Below the pieces are notes generated by a model. The model did no database searches and was not told the DNA's origin. It saw only the letters and a list, made by a program, of their open reading frames with translations. 64,000 nt of DNA from Bog-532 sp965277615 (GTDB lineage Bacteria; Actinomycetota; Actinomycetes; Streptosporangiales; Streptosporangiaceae). Below, piece after piece: positions 17,726 to 28,335 of the stretch (positions are counted from its first letter, which is position 1; each line of letters opens with the position of its first letter). Position numbers and translations under genes: made by a program. The stretch spans positions 62,001 through 126,000 of the forward strand of contig CBDIDG010000002.1 in NCBI GenBank assembly GCA_965277615.1, read 5' to 3'.

Positions 17726-18616
17726 ATGGCCATCACCTTCGGCACCAACCAGTACGGCAAGGCCGAGGTCCGCCTGGTGCACGTCGCCCGCGACGGTGAC
17801 CGGCACCAGATCAGGGACCTCAGCGTGTCGACCGCGCTGCGTGGCGACTTCGCCGCCGCCCACACCGACGGCGACAACTCCCACATCGTCGCCACCGACA
17901 CCCAGAAGAACACCGTCTACGCCCTGGCCCAGCAGTACGGAGTCGGCCAGCTGGAGGAGTTCGCGCTGCGCCTGGGACGGCATTTCACCGACGGCTTCGA
18001 CTGGGTCACCGGGGCCAAGATCAGCATCGAGGAGTACGCCTGGGACCGGATCCCGGTCGACGGCGCCGACCACGGGCACGCCTTCTCCCGGGCCGGCGGC
18101 GGCACCCGGACCACTGTGGTCACCGTGGACGGCCCGCAGGCCTGGGTGGTGTCCGGCCTGACCGACCTGACCGTGCTGAAGTCGACCGGCTCGGAGTTCA
18201 CCGGCTTCCCGCGTGACCGGTACACCACGCTGCCCGAGGACCGGGACCGCATCCTGGCCACCGCGGTCACCGCCCGCTGGCGCTATTCGAGCCTCGGGCT
18301 GGACTGGGACGCCAGCTACACCGACGTGCGGCGCATCCTGCTGGAGGCGTTCGCAGTCAAGCACAGCCTGGCCCTGCAGCAGACCCTGTACACGATGGGC
18401 GAGGAGGTGCTGAAGGCCCACCCGGAGGTGGCCGAGATCCGGATGTCGATGCCAAACAAGCACCACTTCCTGGTCGACCTGAGCCCGTTCGGGCTGCCCA
18501 ACGAGCGCGAGGTCTACTACGCCGCCGACCGGCCCTACGGGCTGATCGAAGGCACGGTCCTGCGCGATGACGCCCCGGACGCCGGCCGAGCCTGGCAGGC
18601 CATCCCCGGCTTCTGA
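17726..18616 (+). CDS. uox: Urate oxidase (uricase)
   Basis: A cofactor-free uricase (296 residues) oxidising urate to 5-hydroxyisourate with release of H2O2. Two T-fold halves are visible. Active-site regions include GTNQYGKAEVRL (catalytic Lys), VATDTQKNTVY (Thr-Asp pair) and SMPNKHHFLVDLSPFGLPN with the C-terminal His. AAGGA precedes the ATG at good distance and the gene begins 15 bp after alc. Its product feeds uraH and uraD on the opposite arm. Confidence 0.96.
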   Translation: MAITFGTNQYGKAEVRLVHVARDGDRHQIRDLSVSTALRGDFAAAHTDGDNSHIVATDTQKNTVYALAQQYGVGQLEEFALRLGRHFTDGFDWVTGAKISIEEYAWDRIPVDGADHGHAFSRAGGGTRTTVVTVDGPQAWVVSGLTDLTVLKSTGSEFTGFPRDRYTTLPEDRDRILATAVTARWRYSSLGLDWDASYTDVRRILLEAFAVKHSLALQQTLYTMGEEVLKAHPEVAEIRMSMPNKHHFLVDLSPFGLPNEREVYYAADRPYGLIEGTVLRDDAPDAGRAWQAIPGF

Positions 18617-18685
18617 GCTAACCGTTGCGAAACATGACCGCGCTATCGTCGGTAGCAAGGAAAGTACGGTGTCGCAGGTAGGAGC

Positions 18686-20163
<1,478 letters not shown>

Positions 20164-20167
<4 letters not shown>

Positions 20168-22581
20168 GTCAGGGTTTCGGGCCGCTGGCCGACCGGCCGG
20201 CCCAGGCCGCGGTGGGCCTGGACGTACCGCATGAGAGCGCCGACCTGCACGTCACCGGCACCGCCCTCTACACCCAGGACCTGGTCGGCCGGACGTTCGG
20301 CCTGCTGCACGCCTGGCCGGTCACGGCGCCGCACGCGCATGCCCGGCTGGTCGCGCTGGGCACCGACGCCGCCGTAACCGTGCCCGGCGTGGTCCGGGTG
20401 CTGACCGCCGCCGACGTGCCCGGGCTCAACGACGCCGGGGAGAAGCACGACGAGCCGCTGTTCCCGGCCGAGGTCATGTTCTACGGCCACGCCGTGGCCT
20501 GGGTGCTGGGCGAGACGCTGGAGGCGGCCCGGCAGGGCGCGGCCGCGGTCACGGCCGAGTACGAGCCGCTGCCCGCACTGGTCAGCGTGCACGACGCGAT
20601 CGCGGCCGGGAGCTTCCAGGGCCAGGCCAGGACGGTCAGCCGGGGCGACGCCGCCGCCGGGCTGGACCGGGCCGCCTACCGGTTCTCCGGCCAGCTGGAG
20701 ATCGGCGGCCAGGAGCACTTCTACCTGGAGACCCAGGCCGCGCTGGCCCTGGTCGACGAGAACGGGCAGATCTTCGTCCAGTCCAGCACCCAGCACCCGT
20801 CCGAGACCCAGGACATCGTGGCCCACGTGCTGGGCCTGGCCGCCCACCAGGTCACCGTGCAGTGCCTGCGGATGGGGGGCGGGTTCGGCGGCAAGGAGTT
20901 CCAGCCGCACGGGCTGGCCGCGGTGGCCGCCCTCGGCGCCACGCTGACCGGCCGCCCGGTGAGCCTGCGCCTCAACCGGAACCAGGACATTCAGCTGACC
21001 GGCAAACGGCACCCGTTCTACGCCACCTGGGAGGTGGGCTTCGACCAGCAGCTGCGGCTGTGCGCGCTGCGGGCCACGCTGACCAGCAACGGCGGCTGGA
21101 GCCTGGACCTGTCCGAGCCGGTGCTGGCCCGGGCCCTGTGCCACATCGACAACGCCTACTGGATCCCCGACATCGAGGTGCACGGCCGGGTGGCCAAGAC
21201 CAACCGCGCCTCCAACACCGCGTTCCGCGGCTTCGGCGGCCCGCAGGGCATGATCGTCATCGAGGACATCCTGGGCCGGTGCGCCCCGCGGCTGGGCCTG
21301 GCCCCGGACGAGCTGCGGCGGCGGAACTTCTACGCCCCCGGCCAGGCCACCCCGTACGGGCAGCCGGTGCGGCACGCCGAACGGCTCGAAGCCATCTGGT
21401 CCACGCTGACCGAGCGCAGCGACTTCGCCCGCCGCCAGGCCGCGGTGACCGCGTTCAACACGTCGCACCCGGACACCAAGCGCGGCCTGGCCATCACCCC
21501 GGTCAAGTTCGGGATCTCGTTCAACCTCACCGCGTTCAACCAGGCCGGCGCGCTGGTGCACGTGTACAAGGACGGCTCGGTGCTGGTCAACCACGGCGGC
21601 ACCGAGATGGGCCAGGGCCTGCACACCAAGATGATCCAGGTCGCGGCGACCGCGCTGGGCGTGCCGATGAACCTGATCCGGCTGGCCCCCACCCGCACCG
21701 ACAAGGTCCCGAACACCTCGGCCACCGCGGCCAGCTCCGGCACCGACCTCAACGGCGGCGCGGTCAAGGACGCCTGCGAGCAGATCCGCGAGCGACTGGC
21801 CGTAGTGGCGGCCGGCCAGCTCGGCGTCAACCCGGCCGACGTGCGCTTCGCCGCGGGCGTGGTCACCGGCATCGGGTTCGGTGACCGGCAGGTCGCCTGG
21901 GCCGACCTGGTCCACGACGCCTACTTCCAGCGGGTCCAGCTCTGGGCGGCCGGCTTCTACCGCACCGAGGGCCTGCACTGGGACTCCGCCCGGATGCAGG
22001 GCGAGCCGTTCAAGTACTTCGCCTACGGCGCGGCCGCGTCCGAGGTCGAGGTGGACGGGTTCACCGGCGCCTACCGGGTGCTCCGGGCCGACATCGTGCA
22101 CGACGTGGGGGACAGCCTGTCGCCGTTGATCGACATGGGCCAGATCGAGGGCGGCTTCGTGCAGGGCGTGGGCTGGCTGACCCTGGAGGAGCTGCGCTGG
22201 GACGAGACCGACGGCCCGCACCGGGGCCGGCTGGCCACCCAGGCCGCCAGCACCTACAAGATCCCCAGCTTCTCCGAGCTGCCAGAGCAGTTCAACGTGC
22301 ACCTGTTCCAGCGGGCCACCGAGTCCGGCGTGGTCTACGGGTCGAAGGCGGTGGGGGAGCCGCCGCTGATGGAGGCGTTCAGCGTGCGCGAGGCGCTGCG
22401 CCAGGCGGCCGGCGCGTTCGGCCCGCCCAGCTACGAGGTCGAGCTGGCCTGCCCGTCCACGCCGGAAGCGGTCTACTGGGCCATCGAGGCCGCCCGGCGG
22501 GCGACCGGGGCGACCGGGGCTACCGGGGCGACCGGGGCGACCGGTGTGACCGGGGCGCCCGCGGTCCACGTGGGGGTGTGA
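20164..22581 (+). CDS. xdhB: Xanthine dehydrogenase, molybdenum-binding subunit
   Basis: The 805-residue catalytic subunit that hydroxylates hypoxanthine and xanthine at the molybdopterin centre. Moco-contact motifs include RMGGGFGGKEFQPHG, TAFRGFGGPQGM and GTEMGQGLHTKM. The catalytic base is Glu732 in SKAVGEPPLM. The start is an ATGA overlap with xdhA. The last 25 residues are a GAT-rich repeat tail outside the conserved fold. xdhC follows one base after the stop, as expected for the chaperone that loads sulfurated cofactor. Confidence 0.96.
22499..22557 (+). repeat. 9-bp tandem repeat at the 3' end of xdhB
   Basis: About six copies of GCGACCGGG (with GCTACC and GTGACC variants) encode a run of Ala-Thr-Gly triplets. 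The run lies after the conserved domain and immediately before the stop, so copy number can vary without harming the enzyme. Replication slippage is the probable origin. Confidence 0.8.
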
Positions 22582-22582
22582 G

Positions 22583-23404
22583 ATGGACTGGCTCGATGCC
22601 GTTCAGCAGCTCCGGCACGAGGGCCGGCCCGGCGTGCTGGTCACCGTGGCCGAGGTGCGCGGCCACGCCCCCCGGGAGCCTGGGGCCAAGATGGTGGTGA
22701 GCCACGATCAGCTCTGGGGCAGCGTGGGCGGGGGCAACCTGGAGGCGTCGGCGGTGGCCCGGGCCCGGGAGCTGATCGCGTCCGGGGCCGCCGGGCCGGA
22801 AATCCGCGAAACCAGGCTCAGCCCGCACGCCAGGACCGAGCACGGCCGCCAGTGCTGCGGGGGTGTGGTCCGGCTGCTGCTGGAACCGCTCCCGGCCCGG
22901 CCGGTGGTGGCCCTGTTCGGCCTGGGTCACGTCGGCTACGAGCTGGCCCGCATCCTGTCCCGGCTGCCGGTCCAGCTCCGGCTGGCCGATTCGCGGGCCG
23001 AACCGCTGGACCGGGTCCGGCTGGCCGACGTCATCGACGGCCGGGCCGACGTCAGCATCCACCACACCCTGCTCGGCGAACAGGTGCTCGAGGGACTGCC
23101 GCCCGGGGCGCACGTGCTGATCATGACCCACGACCACGCCGAGGATTTCGCCCTGTGCGACGCCGCGCTGCGGCTTTCCCCGCCGCTGGGCAGCATCGGG
23201 CTGATCGGCTCCAGCGCCAAGTGGGCCCGGTTCCAGGCCCAGCTGGCCGGCCAGGGTCACGCGCCGGAGACCATCGCCCGGATCACCTGCCCGATCGGGC
23301 AGCCCGGCATCACCGGCAAGGAGCCGGCCGTGATCGCGGTGGCGGCGGCCGCCGCCCTGCTGCCCGCCCTGACCCAGCCTGCGCCGGTGGCGGCCCACCC
23401 GTGA
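22583..23404 (+). CDS. xdhC: Xanthine dehydrogenase accessory protein XdhC
   Basis: XdhC binds the molybdenum cofactor, promotes its sulfuration and hands it to XdhB. The 273 residues show the XdhC N-terminal segment with VTVAEVRGHAPREPGAKM and GSVGGGNLE, then a Rossmann domain with VVALFGLGHVGYELARIL, MTHDHAEDFALCDAAL and GLIGSSAKWARF. It starts one base after xdhB and its stop overlaps the guaD GTG start, giving a tightly coupled xdhABC-guaD block. Confidence 0.94.
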   Translation: MDWLDAVQQLRHEGRPGVLVTVAEVRGHAPREPGAKMVVSHDQLWGSVGGGNLEASAVARARELIASGAAGPEIRETRLSPHARTEHGRQCCGGVVRLLLEPLPARPVVALFGLGHVGYELARILSRLPVQLRLADSRAEPLDRVRLADVIDGRADVSIHHTLLGEQVLEGLPPGAHVLIMTHDHAEDFALCDAALRLSPPLGSIGLIGSSAKWARFQAQLAGQGHAPETIARITCPIGQPGITGKEPAVIAVAAAAALLPALTQPAPVAAHP

Positions 23405-24810
23405 CCATCTACGCCGGCCCGATCATCGACGTACCGGGTGACCCGTTCGCGGGCGATCCCGACGCGGCCCTGGAGGCCGACGACGACGGCGCGCTGCTGG
23501 TCCGGGACGGGATCATCGCGGCCCGCGGCCCGCTGGCGGCGATCCGGCGGGCGCACCCCGGCGAGCCGGTGACCCGGCTGGACGGCGGGCTGCTGCTGCC
23601 CGGCTTCGTCGACACCCACGTGCACTACCCGCAGATGCGCGTCATCGGCGGGCTGGGCCTGCCGCTGCTGGACTGGCTGGAGCAGCGCGCGCTGCCGGAG
23701 GAGGCCAAGCTGGCCGACCGGGCCTACGCCCGCGCCGTGGCGGCGGAGTTCCTCGACGGCCTGATCGGTTCGGGCACGACCAGCGCCCTGGTGTTCGGGT
23801 CGCACTTCCCTGGCGCCATGGACGAGCTGTTCACCGCGGCCGACCGGCGGGGCCTGAACCTCACCTCCGGCCTGGTGCTCAGCGACCGGATCCTGCGCCC
23901 GGACCTGCTCAACACGCCCGAGGCCGCGCTGGCCGGCAGCACCGAGCTGATCAGCCGCTGGCACGACCACGGCCGGCTACGCTACGCCGTCACCCCGCGG
24001 TTCTCGCTGTCAGCGTCGGACGAGATGCTCGACGTCTGCGCGCAGCTCCTGGCCAAGGGCGTCTGGTTCACCTCGCACATCAACGAGAACGTGGCCGAGA
24101 TCGCCCAGGTCGCGGGCCTGTTCCCGGCCGCGCAGCACTACCTGGACACCTACCGTCGGCACGGACTGGTCACCGAGCGGAGCGTGTTCGCGCACAACGT
24201 CCACCCCGACGACACCGAGCTGGCCATGCTGGCCGAGCACGGCGCGTCGGTCTCGCACTGCGCGACCAGCAACTGCGCGCTGGGCAGCGGACTGTTCCCG
24301 CTGCGCCGGCACGTCGACCACGGCATTCACGTCGCGCTGGGCTCTGACGTCGGCGCGGGGGTGGGCCTGTTCCTGCCCAAGGAGGCGCTCCAGGCCTACT
24401 TCGTCCAGCAGCTGCTCGGCCCGGACGGGATGAGCCTGACCCCGGTGCACCTGCTCTACCTGGCCACCCGGGCCGGGGCCCAGGCCCTGGGCCTGGACGG
24501 TCAGGTCGGCGACTTCGGCATCGGCAAGGACTTCGACGCGGTGTGGCTGCGCCCGGCCGACGGCAGCCCGCTGGCGGTCAACCTGTCCCACGCGGTCAGC
24601 CCCACCGACGCGCTGGCCCGGGTGTTCGCCCTCGCTACCCCGGCCGACGTGGCCGGGGTCTGGATCCGGGGCGCTCAGGCGCCAGTACCGGCGGCCTCGG
24701 TGCTGGCCCCCGGGCTGGCGCCGGGACCGGCCTCGGGGTCGGCCCCGATGCCGGCCTTAGCGTCGGCCCCAGTGTCGGCCTCTGGGGGCGGCGGCATGCT
24801 GGCCCGGTAG
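23401..24810 (+). CDS. guaD: Guanine deaminase
   Basis: A zinc amidohydrolase of 469 residues converting guanine to xanthine, which supplies xanthine dehydrogenase. Motifs: PGFVDTHVHYPQ (metal His pair and family signature), SHINEN, AHNVHPDD, SHCATSNCALGSGLFPL and ALGSDVGAG. It starts GTG on the xdhC stop (GTGA overlap). The final 50 or so residues are Ala/Pro/Gly/Ser-rich and go beyond the usual end; this tail lies over the antisense end of the next gene, which is itself low complexity. Confidence 0.94.
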   Translation: MTIYAGPIIDVPGDPFAGDPDAALEADDDGALLVRDGIIAARGPLAAIRRAHPGEPVTRLDGGLLLPGFVDTHVHYPQMRVIGGLGLPLLDWLEQRALPEEAKLADRAYARAVAAEFLDGLIGSGTTSALVFGSHFPGAMDELFTAADRRGLNLTSGLVLSDRILRPDLLNTPEAALAGSTELISRWHDHGRLRYAVTPRFSLSASDEMLDVCAQLLAKGVWFTSHINENVAEIAQVAGLFPAAQHYLDTYRRHGLVTERSVFAHNVHPDDTELAMLAEHGASVSHCATSNCALGSGLFPLRRHVDHGIHVALGSDVGAGVGLFLPKEALQAYFVQQLLGPDGMSLTPVHLLYLATRAGAQALGLDGQVGDFGIGKDFDAVWLRPADGSPLAVNLSHAVSPTDALARVFALATPADVAGVWIRGAQAPVPAASVLAPGLAPGPASGSAPMPALASAPVSASGGGGMLAR

Positions 24811-25169
24811 GCCCGCCAGCTGCCGTAGGCCGAGATGTCCTTGTGCCCGCCGTGCTCGTGCTCGCCCGCCCGCAGCACCATGGCGAACGAGAGCTCCCCG
24901 TCGTCCAGCTCGATGACGGTCAGCTCCAGCTCCGGCGGCTCGGTGTCCAGCAGTGTGCGCAGCGGCTTCATCTCCACGTCGTACAGCTCGCCCAGGATGG
25001 GCTGGCCGTCACCGTCGGCGGCTGGGTAGAGCCCGGGGAACTGGTCGCGCACCGAGTAGAACCGGTAACGGGGCGCGGTCCGCCGTTCCCCGACCAGCGG
25101 CGCCCCCTCGATCGCGTGGTGGGCGGACCCCCCGGCCATCCCGTCGCCGCTGAGGAACATCAGAGCCAT
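24675..25169 (-). CDS. Allophanate-hydrolase C-terminal-like / gamma-glutamylcyclotransferase-fold protein
   Basis: From ATG 25169 (MALMFLSGDGMAGGSAHHAI) the protein has 164 residues. The first 120 match the GGCT-fold domain found at the C-terminus of allophanate hydrolase and as free proteins beside purine and urea-amide genes: RTAPRYRFYSVRDQFPGLYP and GELYDVEMKPLRTLL. After residue 125 comes a Pro/Ala/Gly/Asp tail. It is convergent with guaD and overlaps its 3' end by 136 bp. Context suggests a role in ureide or urea nitrogen release; the substrate is unknown. An upstream in-frame start at 25265 is less likely. Confidence 0.72.
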   Translation of the reverse strand: MALMFLSGDGMAGGSAHHAIEGAPLVGERRTAPRYRFYSVRDQFPGLYPAADGDGQPILGELYDVEMKPLRTLLDTEPPELELTVIELDDGELSFAMVLRAGEHEHGGHKDISAYGSWRAYRASMPPPPEADTGADAKAGIGADPEAGPGASPGASTEAAGTGA

Positions 25170-25286
25170 CCGTGCCTCCGCACCTGCACCGGGCCCCCGT
25201 GGCCCCCCAGACCGGTTCTTCCCGTCCCCCGCCTGCCCAACCGCACTAGACAACGCGCAGCTCACGGGCGGCGGGTGTCCCGGGGG

Positions 25287-25868
25287 TTATACCCCGGACA
25301 GGGTCCTGAGTTTGGCGGCGGTGGCAGCGTCAGCGGGGGTGTAGCCGGTGGCGACCAGACCGTCGGGGCGCGGCTCGGACCACAGGTGGTAGGGAGCCAG
25401 CCGGAGCGGGCCGGCCGCCGGGTGCAGGAAGCGCTGCGGCGCGTTGCCGGGCAGGAACGCGCCGCCGTCCTGCCACAGGCGTTCGAACTCGGGGGAACCG
25501 CAGCGAAGCTGGTCCAGCAGCAGGGTCCAGGCCGGGTCACGTGGGTGCCGGGCCATGGCCGCCCGGAACCGGCTGACTAGCCGCGGGGCATCCACCTCCC
25601 ATTCGGGCAACAGGCGGTGGATCCGGGGATCGGTGAAGAAGATCAGCAGCGCGTTGCGGCTGGTCGGCGGGACCAGCTCGAGGCCGAACAACGAGTCATA
25701 GCTGCGGTTGAAGGCCAGCAGCTGCCAGCGCCCGTCGCGGATCGCCGCCGGGAACGGCTCCACCTGCCGCAGCAGGGAGCGCAGGTACGGCGGCACCGTG
25801 TCGGTCAGGCGCACCTGGACCCGCCGGCCGTACAGGGTGGCGGTCCTGGTCACCGGCGCTGAGATCAT
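25287..25868 (-). CDS. MmyB-like ligand-binding domain protein lacking the HTH
   Basis: The 193 residues match the C-terminal PAS-like ligand domain of MmyB-type XRE regulators: VPPYLRSLLRQVEPFPAAI, WQLLAFNRSYDSLFG, NALLIFFTDPRIHRLLPEW, RFRAAMARHPRDPAW and FLHPAAGPLRLAPYHLW. The usual N-terminal helix-turn-helix is missing. The reading frame stays open upstream for some codons, but those residues are not HTH-like. It may be a truncated regulator or a free sensor domain. It lies 102 bp downstream of the DUF885 gene on the same strand, with an AT-rich gap between. Confidence 0.7.
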   Translation of the reverse strand: MISAPVTRTATLYGRRVQVRLTDTVPPYLRSLLRQVEPFPAAIRDGRWQLLAFNRSYDSLFGLELVPPTSRNALLIFFTDPRIHRLLPEWEVDAPRLVSRFRAAMARHPRDPAWTLLLDQLRCGSPEFERLWQDGGAFLPGNAPQRFLHPAAGPLRLAPYHLWSEPRPDGLVATGYTPADAATAAKLRTLSGV

Positions 25869-25970
25869 CGTTCCCTGGGGGCCTAGGTTCGCTTTAACCG
25901 TTACTACGTATAAAACCGCCCCTCGGATTTTCCGAACTCGAATAATTCTGCGATATTTCGCCGCGGTTCT

Positions 25971-27665
25971 TCACACCACCGAGCGCAGCAGCCGCACCGG
26001 GGGTGACCCGTGGCTCAGCATCTGGTCGTGGAGGACAAGGTCGGACCAGCCCGGGTTGGCCGCGCGGAGCTCGGTGGCCAGGTCGGAGACTTCGGTGTAG
26101 CCGACGTAGTAGGTGGACAGCTGGGCCGAGGTCAGCAGGGCCCGCCGCCACTTACCCGACGCTTCGCCTTCCTCCTGATAGCCGCGGCCGGTCATCAGGG
26201 CCATGGCCTCGGCCTCGGTCATGCCGTAACCGTGTACCCGGGCGTCCAGGATGGCGTTGATGATCATGCGCAGCTGCATCTTCAGCTGCTGCATCTGGAC
26301 CGCGCGCGGGTCGCCTTCCCCGGGGTAGCCGTGGTCGGCCATGAGCTGTTCGGCGTACACCGCCCAGCCCTCCACGAACGAGCCCGACCACAACGCGGCC
26401 CGGATGGCCGTGTCCGATCCGCGGAACCGCCGCGAGTGCTGGAGCTGCAGGTAGTGGCCGGGCATCGCCTCGTGCACCATGAGGTTGTGCACCATGTGCC
26501 GGTTGTACTCGCGGTAGAACGAGGCCACCCGCTCGGCCGGCCAGTCCGCCGGGGTGGGGGAGACCGCGACGAACGTCGCCATCGGGGTGGGCTCCAGTGG
26601 CCCGGGCGGGTCGCAGTAGGCCACGGCCACGCCCCGGTCGATCTCCGGCATCTCGATGACCTCGACCGGGTCGTCGAACAGGGTGACCAGGTCGTGGGTG
26701 GCCACGAACGCGGTCTGCTGGGTCAGCGCGCGGCGGCCGAAGTCCAGGATGGTCTGGTCGTCGGGGGCGTCGGCGGCCAGCCGGTCGAGCACCTGCCGGA
26801 CCACCGGGTCACCCCCGGCGGCGATCGCCCCGTCCCGGCCGGGCGCAGCCCGTCCGGCGATGTCCGCGGCCACGGCCGAGATCTCCTGGCTGACCCGGTC
26901 CAGGTCGGCGTGGGTCCGGGCCAGGATGGCGTCCGCGTCGGCCTGCGTGTTGAGCGCCAGTGAGAGCTTGCGGGCGAACCGCTTGGCCCCCAGCCGCGGG
27001 TCGGCGAACCCGTCGGCCGGGGTGTCCTCCAGCCGGGCCTCCAGCCAGGCCCGGTGCTCGGTGACCGCCGCCAGCGCCGCCGCCCGCACCTCACTCAGGT
27101 CCCGGCCCAGGCGCTCGGCGTCCGGCGCCGCCTGCAGTGCCGCGTCCAGCACCGTGGTGATCAGGTTGATCGTGCCGCTGAACTGCCCGATCGCCGTCTC
27201 CAGGTGAACTTGCGGCATGGGGCCGAGCAGATCGCGGGCCGCGGTCAGCGTGGCCGGCACCTGGGCCAGCCGGCCTGCGAGCGAGGCCAGCCGGTCCGGC
27301 AGCGGGGCGAAGTCCCGGGCCAGCAGCTGGTAGATGGCCCGGCCCGGGTTGGCCAGCAGCGGGTTCCAGGTCTGTTCGTGCAGCTCGTCCAGTTCGAAGA
27401 TCTGGCGTTCGATGTCGTTGGCCAGCATGGCCGCGTCGACCTGGTGCTCGGCCGTCAGGGCTTCGCGGTCCAGCCCGGCCAGCGCCTCGGCCCAGCGGCT
27501 CAGGGCCTGCCGCTCAGCGGCCAGCGCGCCGGCGGACCGCCCGGGCAGCTGGCCGTCGAACCGGTGGTCGCCCAGCTCGGTGGCGAGCTCCGGGTGCCGC
27601 CGCCCCCGGTCGTCCAGGTACTGCTGCGCCAGCATCGCGAACTGGCGGTCGTTCTCGTCGGTCAT
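25971..27665 (-). CDS. DUF885 family putative metallo-hydrolase
   Basis: A 564-residue protein of the DUF885 family, distantly peptidase-like. The signature HEAMPGH is at residues 398-404 and would hold a metal ligand pair with a general base Glu, in the manner of HExxH enzymes. YREYNRHMVHNLMV precedes it and EGWAVYAEQLMADHGY supplies the second conserved Glu/Tyr segment. No signal peptide is seen, so it is probably cytosolic. Members are thought to be carboxypeptidase-like, but the substrate is not established. The upstream STAS gene is 57 bp away on the same strand. Confidence 0.85.
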   Translation of the reverse strand: MTDENDRQFAMLAQQYLDDRGRRHPELATELGDHRFDGQLPGRSAGALAAERQALSRWAEALAGLDREALTAEHQVDAAMLANDIERQIFELDELHEQTWNPLLANPGRAIYQLLARDFAPLPDRLASLAGRLAQVPATLTAARDLLGPMPQVHLETAIGQFSGTINLITTVLDAALQAAPDAERLGRDLSEVRAAALAAVTEHRAWLEARLEDTPADGFADPRLGAKRFARKLSLALNTQADADAILARTHADLDRVSQEISAVAADIAGRAAPGRDGAIAAGGDPVVRQVLDRLAADAPDDQTILDFGRRALTQQTAFVATHDLVTLFDDPVEVIEMPEIDRGVAVAYCDPPGPLEPTPMATFVAVSPTPADWPAERVASFYREYNRHMVHNLMVHEAMPGHYLQLQHSRRFRGSDTAIRAALWSGSFVEGWAVYAEQLMADHGYPGEGDPRAVQMQQLKMQLRMIINAILDARVHGYGMTEAEAMALMTGRGYQEEGEASGKWRRALLTSAQLSTYYVGYTEVSDLATELRAANPGWSDLVLHDQMLSHGSPPVRLLRSVV

Positions 27666-27721
27666 TGCGCGCCTCCGCCTCTTTCCGCGTACGGCCGTAC
27701 GCAGACCCCAGCGGATCGAAC

Positions 27722-28141
27722 TTACTCCTCCTCAAACACACACAGAGCGTCGAAGCCCGTGAGCTCGAGCACGCGCCGGACCGCCGGTCCGGGCCGGCGG
27801 ATCACCGGGGGCCCGGCGGCGGCCCACGACCGCGTGGCCGCGCTGATCAGCCGGGCCGTGGCCACGTCGATGAACGGAACCCGGGTCAGGTCGAAGACCA
27901 GCCGGCCGGGCGCCCCGGCCGGCAGCTGGGCCAGCAGCTGTTCCAGCTGCCACGTCAGCTCGGGCAGGCTGATCAGGTCCAGCTCGCCCGTGATCACCAG
28001 GGTCGCGGTCCGGCCGGCCAGCTCCGGCCGGATCGAGACGTGCGGATTGCGCGTGACCCGCGGGGGCGGGCGGTCGCCGAACCGATGCCGGCGATCACGT
28101 TGCAGGTCAACGCGCCCGTAACGAGTACAACTCCAGGCCAT
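27722..28141 (-). CDS. STAS-domain protein, anti-sigma-factor-antagonist-like
   Basis: A 139-residue protein with a STAS domain from about residue 33: ATLVITGELDLISLPELTWQ, LVFDLTRVPFIDVATARLI and VRRVLELTGF. In phospho-regulated antagonists the segment reads D-S/T-x-G; here it is D92-V-A-T-A, so the phospho-acceptor serine is absent. It might bind an anti-sigma partner constitutively or act outside sigma control. The first 30 residues are Arg-rich and the true start could be further in. No anti-sigma kinase is nearby. Confidence 0.75.
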   Translation of the reverse strand: MAWSCTRYGRVDLQRDRRHRFGDRPPPRVTRNPHVSIRPELAGRTATLVITGELDLISLPELTWQLEQLLAQLPAGAPGRLVFDLTRVPFIDVATARLISAATRSWAAAGPPVIRRPGPAVRRVLELTGFDALCVFEEE

Positions 28142-28335
28142 GCAGGACTCCCGGCCAGCAGCGTCGGACGGTGGGGTCGGCGGCTGCTGTCAGAGGGCAT
28201 AACCGGCGGTCCTGCCATCAGCAGGCACCTACGGAGCGGGGTCAGCAGCGAGGTGACGGGGCCGCGGAAGTCTGGGCGGCTTAACCATTTTTAATTATGC
28301 CTCACCGGACTGACATTCGGGACAGTGCGGGCGGG

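Noticed and set aside
22499..22557. CRISPR-like or regulatory repeat array
   Set aside because: The units are contiguous with no spacers and are in frame within xdhB.
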